A DNA stretch of 64,000 bases from Ascidia mentula (GCA_947561715.1 OX387199.1:15629001-15693000), one strand, 5' to 3'. Positions 50,453 to 63,839 are shown, counted from the stretch's first letter. Program-made: numbers and translations. Notes: generated by a model from the sequence alone, not told the origin.

Positions 50453-51740
50453 CTAATTCTGTGGCTTGCTGAAGGGCGCCGGCGTGCGGTTAAAGTTTTT
50501 ATACAAAGGTTGCGCAACCCTGAATGGTCCAGGAAGCAAGGGTGATGATGGACGCTGGTAAGGTTGCGGTGCGTAAATATCAGTAATTGTCATGGGCGGC
50601 AGTTGTGGCTTCAACTCAACGAAGTCTGGGGCGTCGAAAACTTCAACGGCGCTTCTATTCTCGTGCTGGTGAGGCTCCACTTTTTCTTGAGTGGAATGTT
50701 TGTTTTCCTGCAGAAATCTATAGTCCACACTGCACTTGTTCATAAGTTCCTCAGCATCAATCGATACCCCGTTAATGCGAAGAGCTGATACTTCCCTACG
50801 GTTCGACACATCTGCCGCTGGGATTTGAAACTGCGGGGCAACGTAACATGGTTGTTTATTAATGACGTTGTTGCTTTGGGTATCGTTGGAGCCGCTCGCG
50901 CGGACGCCATGGACCCAAGACACTGCCGGTTTGGCTTCGACCCCTTTTACTTTTCGAGAACACATAGCGTAAAAGTCCCGTTTGCCGTAACCTTCGTACA
51001 CAGTTTGGTTGGTTTGGTTGTGAAGGTAACCTTTAAATATAACATTTGATTTTGTATATATCTATACGGGTTCCATCATAGTTTTTCTGTGTAACGCTGA
51101 ACATACCGATCAAACAGACAGCTCTATAGATGTTTTGTATTAAAACAATATTTTGCGTAAAAGGGCATCTTCAGATATTGTGACTTATGCAACTATATTC
51201 AATACTTTTTACGGTAGATACGCTATAGGAAGGTAAGGCTGAAATATGACTTACTCAGACTTTTTGATTCAAATCCATTTTCAAGAGGATCATAATCAAA
51301 AACAGATCCCGGTTGCACTTTCCATTCTTGGTGCTGGTAACCTGTTTAAATTACAATATTTGTGAGGTTTGTGATCATGAAAGTCGACAAAATCACAAAT
51401 CAATCAGTACATTGTTTGCGGATTGAACTAAGTAACGCAAAACTGTCACGGTGTTTTGTGAAAAGACACACAAACAAATGTAGAAATATCGGTGACATGC
51501 AAATACACCAGTTGATGCTGGGACTGACGTACATTCGATATCATTTCGCTATCCCGAATGCTTTGTGGCATCGCAACAGTAAATAGTGGCCTGTTACATC
51601 AGATGTGTTGGATAAAACTATGCTTTTTTGAGGGAAGTGCGTTCGTTACATTTGGTCTATTTTACTCGAAAGAAATTAAACCTTTGATTGGTATAGTGTC
51701 TTATATAGAACGTGGCAGACTTACACATGGATAGCGCCAT
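50453..51740 (-). CDS. Small Pro-rich protein with a myozenin (calsarcin)-like C terminus
   Basis: Three exons (51740-51725, 51341-51255, 51030-50453) give 226 residues in frame, starting MALSMC. The protein is polar, without signal peptide or membrane segment. Its second half contains DAPDFVELKPQLPP, ITDIYAPQPYQRPSSPLLPG and the terminal NFNRTPAPFSKPQN. Vertebrate myozenins end with a PDF/PKF segment, a short spacer and FNRTPxPW, so the same order appears here, with Phe for Trp. Myozenins bind alpha-actinin, filamin and calcineurin at the Z-disc. If this is a true homologue it would be a muscle Z-disc or stress-fibre protein, but the similarity is confined to short motifs and may be convergent. 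Exon 1 carries only 16 coding nucleotides and lies 8 nt from a transposon target duplication. Confidence 0.55.
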
Positions 51741-51756
51741 CAGGACAACTCTAGAA

Positions 51757-51979
51757 CAGTGATTCCCAACCTTTTTGTGGTTGGAAGCAGACAATTTCGA
51801 CGTGTACCACCTAGTTAAGTGTTACAAAGTAACCTAGGGGATGAAGTAACGAACATTGGGATCACTTACGATTTTTTCAATTCGAACTAATCCGCAAATT
51901 ACAGAAAGGTGCTCGCGCACTACCTGGAATGCCATCTCGTACCACTAGTGGTACGCGTACCACCGGTTGGGAAACACAG
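51757..51979. mobile_element. hAT-type MITE just upstream of the myozenin-like gene
   Basis: The ends CAGTGATTCCCAACC and GGTTGGGAAACACAG are flanked by perfect 8-bp duplications, ctctagaa at 51749-51756 and 51980-51987. The 223-bp interior matches the element at 3349-3585 in inverse orientation (shared GGTGGTACGCG and GTTACTTCATCCCCTAGG on opposite strands). It lies 16 nt 5' of the start codon of the minus-strand gene, so within its 5' UTR or core promoter. Confidence 0.85.
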
Positions 51980-51987
51980 CTCTAGAA

Positions 51988-53538
51988 GATGCTTTTTATG
52001 CGGTGTAAGAGTCAAATACACATGGGCACGTAGAAAGTCAAACTAAAGTGCCAGTCACTTGTTAGCATGATGTATGGACCACTATAGTGTTATCGTGCAG
52101 TTTCAAGTGCTTGTGCTAAAGTGCTATACTGCATTGTGACGTAACATACGCACATGGAATACTGCGTCTTTGTCTTGGCGCCAAAGAACGTTCCAGTCTC
52201 ACAACCGTCTGAAAATGCTGTGGGTAGAGCCGCTCCCCCATCATGGCGCCAATAAGTTTTTAGCGCGATTATCTGCCCTGCGCAGCTTTAATAGCCCTGA
52301 TTAATTACCTGGAACATGACGTTTGCTATTTACTGCACAGTGACGCAGTGAATCCAAAATGTTGGTGGGCAAATATGCAATGGCTTAAAAGTGAGTTAAT
52401 GTTTCTAGATTGAAACAAACTTCTCACGAAGCAAAGGAAGACTAGTTTATTTATTTTTGTACATAATCCACATTTGGAAAAACCCGAACTTAATGGTGTT
52501 TTATTCATAAATCTGGGAGATGCACCATTTGCCTCCAACTGGCCACGCGAATATTACTGCACACTGATTTTGCAATAGACCTGTTATTGAAATGTATTTA
52601 CTTGCAGATATTTCGTTTCTTTCCATAAATACCCGTCGAATATTCGTTCAAACAGCAAACGACAACAGTCAAGACAACTAGCCTTAAAACCCTAAAACAA
52701 ATCTCAGGAGAAAAAATGTTTCTGTATGTAAATGTTAGGACTTCATAACTATATTGTACACAACTTGCGTTAGTAAATGAACAATAACACCATCGATTCA
52801 AAACTCCGTATGATAAATTCTGAACAAGGTCCTATGCTCCTTTACACTCAATTTAAAATGAACCAACATCAGGCACTACTACTACCAACAAACTACATAG
52901 AAAACTGCAATGCAGATTGTCTTGGTTACTTCGACTGGTCGTCATTCGGATTGTCCTTGTTGCTTGACTGCATCGCGACTCACATGTGACTTTGAAAACA
53001 TTAAACATAAATAGCTGCACCGTGTCAAACCTCACTGACAAGATAGGCGCTGGTGATTACTGCACTCCACAGGTTTAAACAGCAGCAAACCGGTTTGAAC
53101 TTCTCTGACGGCGTTGGGTTCATAATACGAAGGTGCTATGTGTACAATAGGACATGGCGTCCTTCTGGATTGAATTTTATTTAATTCGAACAACGCTACA
53201 GAAAGTCACAGCATAAAAAACGCTCGGCGATTTGCAAAATTTCCAATCATAAGCGAAAGGAAACAACTCATGCAAAATCGTTTCACAGCAAGCAACAAAC
53301 CAAGCAACATATGTCCAACTGCTTTCATCAAAGAAACATGTCACAGCGACATACAAAGGAACTTTTCGTTTGTGAAAACAAATATTTACAGCCGCACAAA
53401 GCAGTAAGAAGCGCCATATTTTTTAATGAAATTAATTACCGAGAAATTAAAAATAATTAAAATTTGGGCATGTATCTTCCGTTGCACAAATAATTGTAGA
53501 AAATTGTTGGTTTCAGTTCTGTGAGCAACGACTTGTGC
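51988..53538. other. Intergenic region downstream of the aminopeptidase
   Basis: It holds the remaining 5' flank of the myozenin-like gene and the 3' flank of the minus-strand aminopeptidase. The ORFs at 52326-53041 overlap on both strands without coding character. I see no gene or clear repeat. Confidence 0.6.
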
Positions 53539-56500
53539 CTACGCGGTGAGCTGGTCGCTTAACCAAGCGGCTATTAGCTCCTGATTCTTGGCCATCCAGT
53601 TAATGTTGGTTCGTATTTCGTTCAACGCGCTTGCCCTCCCGCTCTCACCAGCGCCCGCTTCTGGATAGCGTGCGAAGAAACTCTCCACCTTAAGGTGGCA
53701 GTAGTAAGTGGTAAGAATAGTTGTTGGAAAACATGGAAATCAATCCGCGTTTATTTGAATTTACAATCATCGTACTATAGTAGTAAAACATAAACGCAGT
53801 AGTAATAATCCAGTTGACGTTATTAGAGCTAAGCCTATACACATAGTGTTTTAGGCTGAAAAAGAGAACTGGATTTTTCTCTGCTTTGGTTTAGTTTAGG
53901 TTTCTGTCTTTTAGGTAGTTTAAGTAATTAACCGGATATTTTATAATTTTTAAATTTTACCAAATTATAATCTATCAGCGAATTCGTGGCATAACTTTAT
54001 TGAAAACTAAAAAAAAATATTTGCTCAGAACGTTTTGGGCTTTACAAAGTTTAATATGGATTGTAAAGTAAAAATATATGGGCAAAAAAATTTTCTAATA
54101 AATTTCTTATATTCAAACACAAGTTAAACAACAACATGTCGTTAAAAACCAACCTCCCACAGTTGAAGTTCGGTGTTGTAGTCGGACACGATGTTCGGAA
54201 CCAACCTTCCCAAATTGCGATCCTCAATTCCAAATCTTTAAACCAAAATCAATGTTACAAGTTGCCTGAAATTCGAAGAAAAATGTGTTAATGTTTACCT
54301 GTTCACCATGTACTCCCAATTGAGCTGAACCCATGCCCAAGCCATGCGGTTTCCAGTCAGTGTGTACGAGATGTAAGTGATGCAGTTGAAGAAATCTTGC
54401 GACAATATTATGGTTTCGTCTTTGGAATATTCAAGTAATCTAAACACATTTGTAATGGTTTTAAGTCGCGTATTGTAATGAAACGGCGACTTTCAACATA
54501 CTAAAGGATACGTTGGACCAACCAGGGGTTCTTCCTGGCTGCCTGCTTGTATAGTTACAATGAAGTTCAGTAAAGTGAACACAGGTTGTTCGTAAGAGAT
54601 TTCTATTGTAAGCAAATCAATGTGAATTACTTCTCAGAGAGAAATGTTTATAAAAAGCATGGATCTCCCACTGACAATTTGCTTGGTTTTGGGATAAAAG
54701 CACTGAAATTCTCTATTTCAATAATAATACTGATGATGCCGTATATGCGAAATATATATATTTTAAAAAACAATATCTCGGTTGGATGATTAAGCAGCAG
54801 TCCAGGCCAGTCCTAAGAATCACTTTTTACTTCCCAGAGAAAACGATTGATAAATTATCGTCACTCGATTCCTTGTGCGTAGTCAATGATACAACAAACC
54901 AACAAATGCGAACCTCACCAGAAAGGCAAAAGTAAGCATCACCTGTCAATCAATTCTACTTCTTCGGTCGATGCCAGCCCTCTCAGCAGGTTGGTCTTCT
55001 CGGAGGCCACCTGCTCAACTTTGTATCTCTCAAGCATCGTGTTCCACTCACCCGATGCGTTTTGCTTCGGGAGTCCGTATCTGTAAACCAGCTGCCGAAT
55101 GTCTGGATGGATGCTGCAGAAATATAAATAATCATTCCTTTTTTTACCGAGACTTAAGAAAGTGATTTTTCGCTCTCTTATTTAAAGTGAAACCCAAACG
55201 AATTCAGTATTTCAATAATGCGACAAACCTCCGTTCGATATTACCAGATATATTAATTGGAAAAATATCTTTTCGCAGAAACTGTTGATGATTATATGGG
55301 GGGTAAGCTTAATCGTTTTTCCCGGTTAAAAAATAAATCCGATTTTGTTGTCTTTTTATAAATCCATAAGACTTGCAGCAAAGCTAAATTGAAAAAAGTG
55401 GCAGAGATAACACTACGACAAATGGCGTAGCACACCAATGCGTCCATTGCTCACGAAAGCGCTCGCGAGATAGGAAAATATAATGCAACATATAATCCTT
55501 ACAAAAATGTCGAATCGACGATCCATTGCGAAAAGAGATTGGTGGCGTTGTTCAGGGCATCAACATCGTCGTAGCGAAGTGCAAGCGCCAGAACAGTGTA
55601 GCGGTTCAACCTAGGAAAAATTTAAACAGTGTTTAGAGACGGTTGCTTTCAACTTAGGGGGGTTTCATGATGCTATTGCATGATATCCAGATAAGCTTTG
55701 TCCAGTTTCAACGTTTCCAACAACTCACTTGTCCTCGTGCGATCCTGTCGTAACATTCCATCCCAAATCATCTGCAATCGGCTTCACTTTTCCTCCGTAG
55801 TAAGTCTAAAACCGATATCACAGTTCACTCAGTTGGTTTAAAATGCCAATCAAAACCAATTTTTATGTTGATTCAGGAACTACAATTCCAGCAAAACATT
55901 TTTTCATTGACAGTGGCGGGAAAATTGTTACTGAGAGTATAAAAAGAACCAAATTGTAGGCAGCTTGACCGTGTGCGTTGTCAAAGTATACAGTGAAATT
56001 TTAACAGATGTCTACATTGCTTTAATACACAATACGGGATGCATATGAAGTCACACACAATTAAAATCCTTGTTTTCAAAATGCGCGTTGTGCACGAAAG
56101 TTTTTGCTTTTAACGTCAACATTACAAAAAAATTGGTACATTTTTCGTGAAGTTCAAATAGCTCTTGTCTAAAATTATGCCACATTACAGACAAAATTAT
56201 GAGCATAGCAGCAGTTCACAAAGGTTCTTACTTTAAAGTCGTTATAGTATGGAGTGTTTTCCAACATGATTCTGATGTAGGAACTGCCAGAGGAAAATGC
56301 ATCCCAAACAAAATAGGATTTTTCTTTGTCCAGATAAATCGTCATATTTAAAGCCTGGGTATATTGCAGGTATTGGGCTCTAAACGAAAATAATATGTTT
56401 TCATTATAAATATTTTACTTCTCTAACGACTTTCTGACATTTTCCAAGTTCTGTTAATAGAGTTGGAGACAATGCAAACTTTTTTGACCTCTCAGATTTC

Positions 56501-59500
56501 ATCAGTGTGACTTTTGACACGGTTTGGCTTAACGCCTTTTCAAAGGAAAACGATTCCGCGTTGTGGTGCCTCTGCAGTCATTATCAATCATCTTGGTACC
56601 AAAGTAGGTGGTAAATTCCAGAGACAAACAACGACAGAACCCATTGTGATCAAGCAACGCTTGGGGAGCAGAATTTTAGTCGGCTCAATACCGTCACGTA
56701 ATTCACAAAGAGCATACATTTCAAATTTTAATTTTTTAACCTAAGTTGCTACGAACTTACGCTGCCAGGTTGAAAGCATCGTCGAGAAGGTTGGAGCGAT
56801 CAACTTCAGGGTATTCCGAGTGATTCGATTGAAGTTGTGTAGATATATTATTCCACACTTCGCCGATGTAGTTGACTCGGTAAAAACCGGTTTCACCCGG
56901 GTTTAACTTGAACCATTCCCCGTCGGCCACGTTGATATTGAGAGCGATGCCTTAACAAAATTCGTGTGGTATGTATAATTTTATTTTTTTCCGCAATTTT
57001 AGGTTTTTTTTTCATCAATGGATTATAAATACTTGTATGAAATGAGTTGTGAAAATGAATTCTTACAGAAATGATTTAATTTACACGAAAATGCAAACGA
57101 CTGCGTTTTCGTCAAAGGTGAGATTTCTTTATAGATGAATAAATTTAGGCTACTAAATCCAAGGTTCTTGTAACTATTTGGGACACACCAGCCGTTGAAT
57201 TCTTACCAAAATGTCGTACCGACAATAATTCTTCTACCTTTAACCACTGATAGAATGCATATATGACTGCTCTTTTCTAGTGTCTCGGTACTTCAAGAAA
57301 GATTGATTTTAAACTTTAATAATCTAAACTTTCGCGAGGCACTCGTCGCGTCATCAGGTGTGGTAATTTGTCTGTGATGCTCGTGCCTTTTTTTGCAAAA
57401 ATTAGTCGGTCTCGATAAATGCCAAGACAACAGAAAAAGGCAGTTAAGAAACAAGGGACTAATACGTCTTGCTGTGAAATTAGGATATATTTAATCAAAG
57501 ATTTTTTGTCAAAAATTTGAGGAATTAATAAAACAGTTTTAACATTTTTTGTGCTCGCTTTTTTACTTGCGTCGCTGATTGTCATCGTTTGCCTGTTGAT
57601 GACAGATGTGTCGGCGCTGGTGGTGTGCGTTATATCAACGTTCCAATTGTAGTTGTACGGGCTATTAGGTCTTGTCGTTAGGTTGGCGTTGGGATCAGTC
57701 AGAAAATGTTTCTACAAAAATCGAAAAAAAAAAATTTTGTTTTGTAAATGCAGAAAACAAAAAAGCGTTATTCCCTTACCTGAGTCGCGGTGAAGTCGCC
57801 TGCCACTTCAATCACTGGGAATCCCATTTGCTGGACCCATGGTTCCATAACTGCAGCGATGTCAATAGTTTTACTTGTGTTCTCGTCAATGTACTACAAA
57901 ATAAATCATATGTTAGTGTTTGTATTGTTCAAACACAATCTGGAATTGAATTTCAGACAATTTGAAGCTTATTTTTTTTCTGGTTGGCAAAGTTTATTTT
58001 TGAATTTCCTGTTTCTAAAACACTCAAGATTAAAGTGCAGTTTGTTTGTCCTGGTGCAACGAAGTAAAAAGCAAGTTAATATTTTACTGGTTATTGAGGC
58101 GACATAACATGAAGGGCAAATTTGTCGAGCGAATCTGCAACCCTTTGCAATACTACTTCGATACATGCAAACCTGTTGCATTCCAGCCCAAAGATCTTTT
58201 TCATCGGCGTTGCCGTAGATGTGATTGCGCAAGTACTGACGAATACCTCCGATGAAATGTTCTTCCCCAAGAATGTCTCGCATCATTCTCAACACCACAG
58301 CTCCCTGTTGATTATGCACCAGATTAAATATTAAGTTTGGATCACTGACAAGTGTTTTTTTGAGTATAAAAATCCATATTAATTGATTTTATGGCACGTT
58401 ACTGATTTTATGGCCCCGATGTCAGGGTTGCCATACCGAGATTATTTCTAAAGTTTGTGATTATTTTGGAGTCACGTGTTCAGTTTCCTAATCAAAATTT
58501 GCTTGATTTTTATATTGGAATCGTTTAGTTAATTTTGTGGAACAGTGATAGGCGTTTTTACTTGTACCAGTGTGGTTAAAAAACATTATCGTTGTACGCC
58601 TAAACCAATTAACAAATGCGATTTTGTCTATAATATCGGCATTAAAAAGCATCGAGACAATTTTTTAATCCTCACACTATTTATTAAAATTAGGCAAGCA
58701 TTAACCGGAGTCGGAGCATTTGTAAACAATGCATCGCCATTGTGACGTCATCGCTTCTTGTGCAATCGGACGACAAACCTGAAAGCATTTGGGTTCGTTG
58801 AACTAATGGACAAATATTGACTCTACCTCAGGTTGCCTGTTGTTTGTGACGCATTGCGGAAGTTTGTAATGCATGGTAAGGAGTATGACAAATATTTATT
58901 CAAGTGCTCGTGTGTTTGCGAAGCCCTGACAAGCGGTCGGAAAATAGTTTTCGGCGTTGTGGGCTTAATGATATTACCAGTAAGTTATTGCATAATAGCA
59001 AAAAAATCTCCTTGTCACAAGGAACAGGTTGGATGTTTTAAGATCATGGGGTGCCAAAATGTATGTGATGTGGCCAATATATGAATTTCACATAAATTAC
59101 TGTATATTGGTATATCGCCGATAGAAGCATTATTAGCGAACGGAGGTCGAAGCGTGGCTGCAAGTAAAATACTTCACAAAATTACCTACCAACCCTGTAT
59201 AGTGTATGCACAAGTTTTACTCTGTTCATAGAATCGTTTTTGGAAATCAAAAGTGCAGTGTGACGTCATAATGGAAAGAAATGCACTTTTGAACAGCAAT
59301 ATTGTGTTCACCATTTTTTACCTTCGAATACGAAATTGAGTCGAAGACTGAAGTGATTTGGCTTGGACTTTGAACCGGAACTACCACAGGATGTGACGTC
59401 ACACTGGAATCGATTCGCATGACCGGTTGAAGATCGTCAATGACAAAATGACCTTCCTATACAAAAGAGGCCTTTGTTGTGTAGAAGAATTTACTTGATG

Positions 59501-62500
59501 TTTTTGAAGGAGATTTATATTTCAATCAAATGAGATCATTGCCACTGAATTTACCAATACATTACATGTAGAAACTTACGGCGTTTATATGCTTATGTTT
59601 CATATTTGCGGGCTCGTGCACAGTTTCATATTGAAAGAGAAAATCAGTTTGTATGCAAATTTCTATAGGGATATCTAAAACAACGCTCCTTGATTCTATA
59701 TTTGCTGCATTTTTCGAAGTGCTTTACACAATTACGGATAATAGGTTTTATATCTGACTTACCAATTTCCAATCCTTTTCAAAATTTTGCATACCGACGT
59801 ATTCGAAAAACGAAGCGAAACCTTCATTCAACCAGATGTTGTCCCACCATTTCATAGTAACAATGTTACCGAACCACTGAAGAACAAATATAAGTTCCAT
59901 TTGAAGAATTATGTCAATTTGCTACATTTGCGAGTCTGGATTGGCAAATATTTAAATGAAAGATAATCTAAGGTTTTTTGCATTGACGTTTTTCTTGCAA
60001 AAATAATGATTTGACTTGACTCAAAACAACTTTACAGAGATTTTAAGTGCAGAGGCGATTAGTGAGTGAAGAATTTGTTGAGTTTGGGTTTAGAAATATG
60101 ATAAGACGTCTGAGAAAAACCAGATCCACATATAGAGCTGGTGGCTCACAAAGTTTAGGAAACCCTGGTTTAGCTAACAGTGGAATAAATACATTTGAGA
60201 AAGTTTTCATTATTGGTGCTGCTATTATCAACTCAAGAAGGCCATGTAACTCAGAAAAATGATGACACCGTCCAGGTACAGAGGAAATTTTTTTACCTGG
60301 TGGACGAGCTCGTGGGCAACCACAGCCGCCACTCTCTGCTTGTTTGAGGTCGATGATTGCATCGGATCCCACAGAAGATTCGTTTCCCGGTAAGTGATCA
60401 GTCCCCAGTTTTCCATCGCGCCAGTACCAAAGTTTGGAATCGAAATCATGTCTAATCAAACAATACTTCAATCAATGGCAACCTGTATATGCTGATGATT
60501 TCAAACAAACTCGGCTGTGAGCTATGCTAAATATACTTCCGTCTGCTTGCAAAATAGTATTGCACAAAATAATCCTATATTGCAATAATAGTAGTAAAGT
60601 GCATAGAAAGCGTTTTGCGACCAATAGCATTTACCCAATTTGGGAAGGGAATAGTCCCAGGCATAGTATTCCTCATAGAAATCAAAATACGACTTCATCG
60701 CTTCCAACGAATAGTTCGCTCTTCCCGTGGAAAGTTGGAATGGAGGGATGTAAACTCTCAGCTGCGATGCAAAACACAACTTTTATCAATTACCTAAAGC
60801 AATGTTTCATGCAATCGGAGGATTGGCAGGATCGTCCTACTGCGCACGTCCTTACTTGGCGATCAAATACAGCTAACGTATTGAAATCCGGTTTACAGGC
60901 TTGGCAGCCCAGGCATTGCAGCCAAGCTGAATCACGCACTTTTTCCCGGCCATATCTCACTGGGAGCTTGATTTTTCAAGTTTCGCTCCGACTCGTCGGG
61001 AAAAACTGGCTGATCCAGCTTGGCTGCAATGCCTGGGCTAGCAAGCCTATAAACCCATCTATTGCCAGTGTATTATTATCACTATTTTCGCAGCTACCTT
61101 ACCGGGATACTTCGGTTAGTACTAAAGTCCTCGATGTAGGTGAAGTCCCCGATTGCGAAACAGCCTAGATAGGTTGGCATGGGAACGGATTTGTGGAAAG
61201 TAGTTGCGTTGAGTCCATCATCCCTGGTTACAGTCTAGCAACACAAATTTATAATTTAACTACAGTGTATGTATTAGCTTGGTTATATATGAGAATAAGT
61301 TGTTTTTTACTTCTTACAAATTGTGTAATATGTATCACAATTACCTATGTATCTTTATCAATTTGTAGTTCTTACATAGCATAGTAACTCTTTATTCTCT
61401 TAAAATTTTAACAAATATACCTAAGCAGTAATTCTTGATACCTCATGATACGATTTAAAAAAATACTTTACCGTGTCTACATCCATGTTGGATAAGGCCA
61501 CGTGTCGTTGTTCGTGTATTAAGGTGGTGGTGTAGGTAATCTTCATGGCAGGTTCATCGAAACATGGATAAGCTTTTCTGGCGTCTGTCGGCTCCATATC
61601 TGACCCCACCATAGCTCTTAGTATAAAAGCAGAAAGGTAAGGCGTCTATAACGACGTCGGTTGCGATATTGCTTAGGTTTCTAAACACTGCGACGCGACG
61701 CCAAGCATGGTGTGTTGTTTATAAGTTTTCAGGACATCGCGTATGGTAAGTTGTGATTGTGACATTCCTGTATCTAGAAACACTTATATTAAAATACACA
61801 ATTTCTTTTGTGCTTCTGTTCTTGACTCGCTTCTGTGATGAACAAAATTGGAAACGTCCCTTCTCAATTGACTTGGTGCGTGGCAAGGGCGCCGAATGTT
61901 TCAAAACATGAAAGTTTATGGACCGCGTAAAGCTTAATATTACCTTGGACATTTTTAATTACATAGATTTTATGTTAAATACTTTACGTTTTAAAATGCA
62001 CTTGTTGCACTGTGAGGGTACAAACTTTACGCAAAAAACAGTTGATTTTTGTTGAACAGGGACCCTTTTTCACAGAAGATTAAACTCACAGATCTTCTCC
62101 TGTGTCAGGGTCTGTGTATGTCGCTTTGTATAGACCGACAATCTTTCCGATCAGCCACCCTTGAAAATCCAAGGTCAAAATATAGTCACCTGCAAAACAT
62201 TAATAATATCCTGTGTTATCTATTTTGATTGCGTTCTGAACTGAGGGAAACTAGGACCAAAATATTTGCCTGAGGCCTCAAAATTCGAAAATCTTTTGCT
62301 CATTGTTTGCTTACCAGGGCTTAGTTCAAGTAGTGCTTCTATGACGTAATATTCGTTGGGGAGATACCGAAATTCCCTTATAGTAGTAACGACCGTTTTT
62401 GTCCCATCTGCGGCTACTTTCATCAGCATCACATTGGTTATATTCAGTTCGTCGTCCGCGTGGATAAGAATGTATTTCGTCGCCTGTAATAAGGTTTGTT

Positions 62501-63839
62501 CAATTACATGCATTTTGCTTGAAGATTGGTTTCATGACCTGGGACTATTTGGCAGCAAATGCAACAAATATTCCAAATAAAATGTCTAGCAGCTTGTGTG
62601 ATTGTGAGCAGTGTAGCGATACTAAACTTAAATATCAACACTACTTTTACTATTATCCAACATTTCCAATCATCAGTTACCATTGAAATGTTTAAGGTAA
62701 TGGCATTTATTCCGGTGTAAAGATCAGTCGACATGTTCGGGTGCAGCGTTAGGTCGTAGTGGGATGGAACGATGTAGTCTGGGAGCCGGTAGTTCGTCCA
62801 TGGCCCGTCACCCACTAACACAGACAAATATTAGGTCACCTAACTATGTTTGCATAATATTTTATTTTACCTTTGAAAGTACAGCGCACGAGCGTTCAGT
62901 AGAAATAATGTTTACAGGTTGCATTATAGATTGTTGCTGAATGTGCCGGTTTCAGCACCAAGTTAGCAGTGTTTGATAAAACATGAATGGTTCGTACAAG
63001 GGATCAGCAACCTCTCCTAAATCGCGGTCTAAGGCCATTTATCAGCGTACTATATTTTCACTGAAGTTCTTTACACTATTTATAATGTAGTTAAACTTTG
63101 CGAATAAGGAAAGTTTTATTCAGAAAATCTTCTTATGTTGTAGCATTATGAAATAGCACCCAGCAAATCTTAATGATAATGGAATTTGTAAAGAGGATAT
63201 TGGACTCTAGTATAATTAAATACTACACACTCTGCGCCGTGTCTTATTCTTTAGTGGGAACATTAACTTTCATATTGTGGTAAATATACGCTGACAACAA
63301 AGAACTAATAGCGTATATGAGTTACCTGGTTCTGGAGTCGTCGTTTCAACAGGGGCTGCAGTGGTCTCTGTAAAGTATTACGCAAAGTTTTAACGAGTTT
63401 TTGACGACATGCACCGCATTGTACCAACAACCCTTTTATCGCTCTTTTATTACACATTCGTTTGTTTCCCTTTTTATTTATCGTTCAACAGTCGTAAATC
63501 TGTTTGAGTAACTGCGTTAACGACGTCCCTTTTTGGACAATACGATCGCTACACAAAGAGCTACATCTAATTTCAAGTTGATTTAAATGCAATTTAAGTG
63601 TTTGCGTCCGCACTCAACGGTTGTATTGCCGACAACAAGCATTTCAATATCGGATGGAAATTCACCAACTTAATTTTTTCAAAAGAATTGCAATGTAGAC
63701 TAAAATAAGCACAACCCCACGTGTTGACCTTTCAAAATATTTTTGTTTAAAAAAACTAACCAAGAAACGTAGTTACCTGACTGTGTGGTCGTTGCTGTGA
63801 TGACAGTCGTCGTTTTCCCTGGTGTCGTAGACGTTGGAT
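53539..63839 (-). CDS. Aminopeptidase N-type M1 metallopeptidase, N terminus beyond the right edge
   Basis: A membrane ectoenzyme removing N-terminal residues from peptides. Twenty-two exons are visible: 63839-63777, 63367-63326, 62814-62681, 62483-62315, 62189-62090, 61616-61472, 61234-61103, 60761-60635, 60451-60297, 59876-59763, 59456-59322, 58304-58173, 57893-57780, 57711-57567, 56950-56761, 56379-56232, 55805-55729, 55610-55503, 55113-54943, 54439-54299, 54235-54154 and 53688-53539, about 924 residues in frame. The first two encode a Thr/Pro-rich stalk ([17 protein letters not shown]), so cytoplasmic tail and membrane anchor lie off the window. Core motifs: [32 protein letters not shown], exopeptidase motif [13 protein letters not shown], zinc site AHELVHQWFGN with the third ligand in [12 protein letters not shown], and GFYRVNY. 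HELVHQ replaces the usual HELAHQ. The C-terminal alpha-helical ERAP1-like domain is complete and ends LSDQLTA. Which mammalian member (ANPEP, ENPEP, LVRN) is closest cannot be decided by eye. Confidence 0.93.
60870..60985 (-). mobile_element. tRNA-SINE body, minus orientation (half of an inverted pair)
   Basis: Read on the minus strand it runs GGCCGGGAAAAAGTGCGTGA, TTCAGCTTGGCTGCAATGCC, TGGGCTGCCAAGCCTG, the same body as the SINE fragments at 11127 and 15300. It lies in the aminopeptidase intron between the exons at 61103-61234 and 60635-60761. Confidence 0.6.
60986..61056 (+). mobile_element. tRNA-SINE body, plus orientation (other half of the inverted pair)
   Basis: TTCGCTCCGACTCGTCGGGA is followed by CTGGCTGATCCAGCTTGGCT and GCAATGCCTGGGCTAGCAAG. 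Positions 61016-61048 are the near-perfect reverse complement of 60897-60929 (33 nt, one mismatch), so the intron can form a hairpin with a loop of about 86 nt. Confidence 0.6.

Noticed and set aside
60524-61168. 214-residue plus-strand ORF, among the longest ORFs of the window
   Set aside because: It lies antisense to an aminopeptidase exon and runs through the inverted SINE pair. Its composition follows those features and shows no domain.
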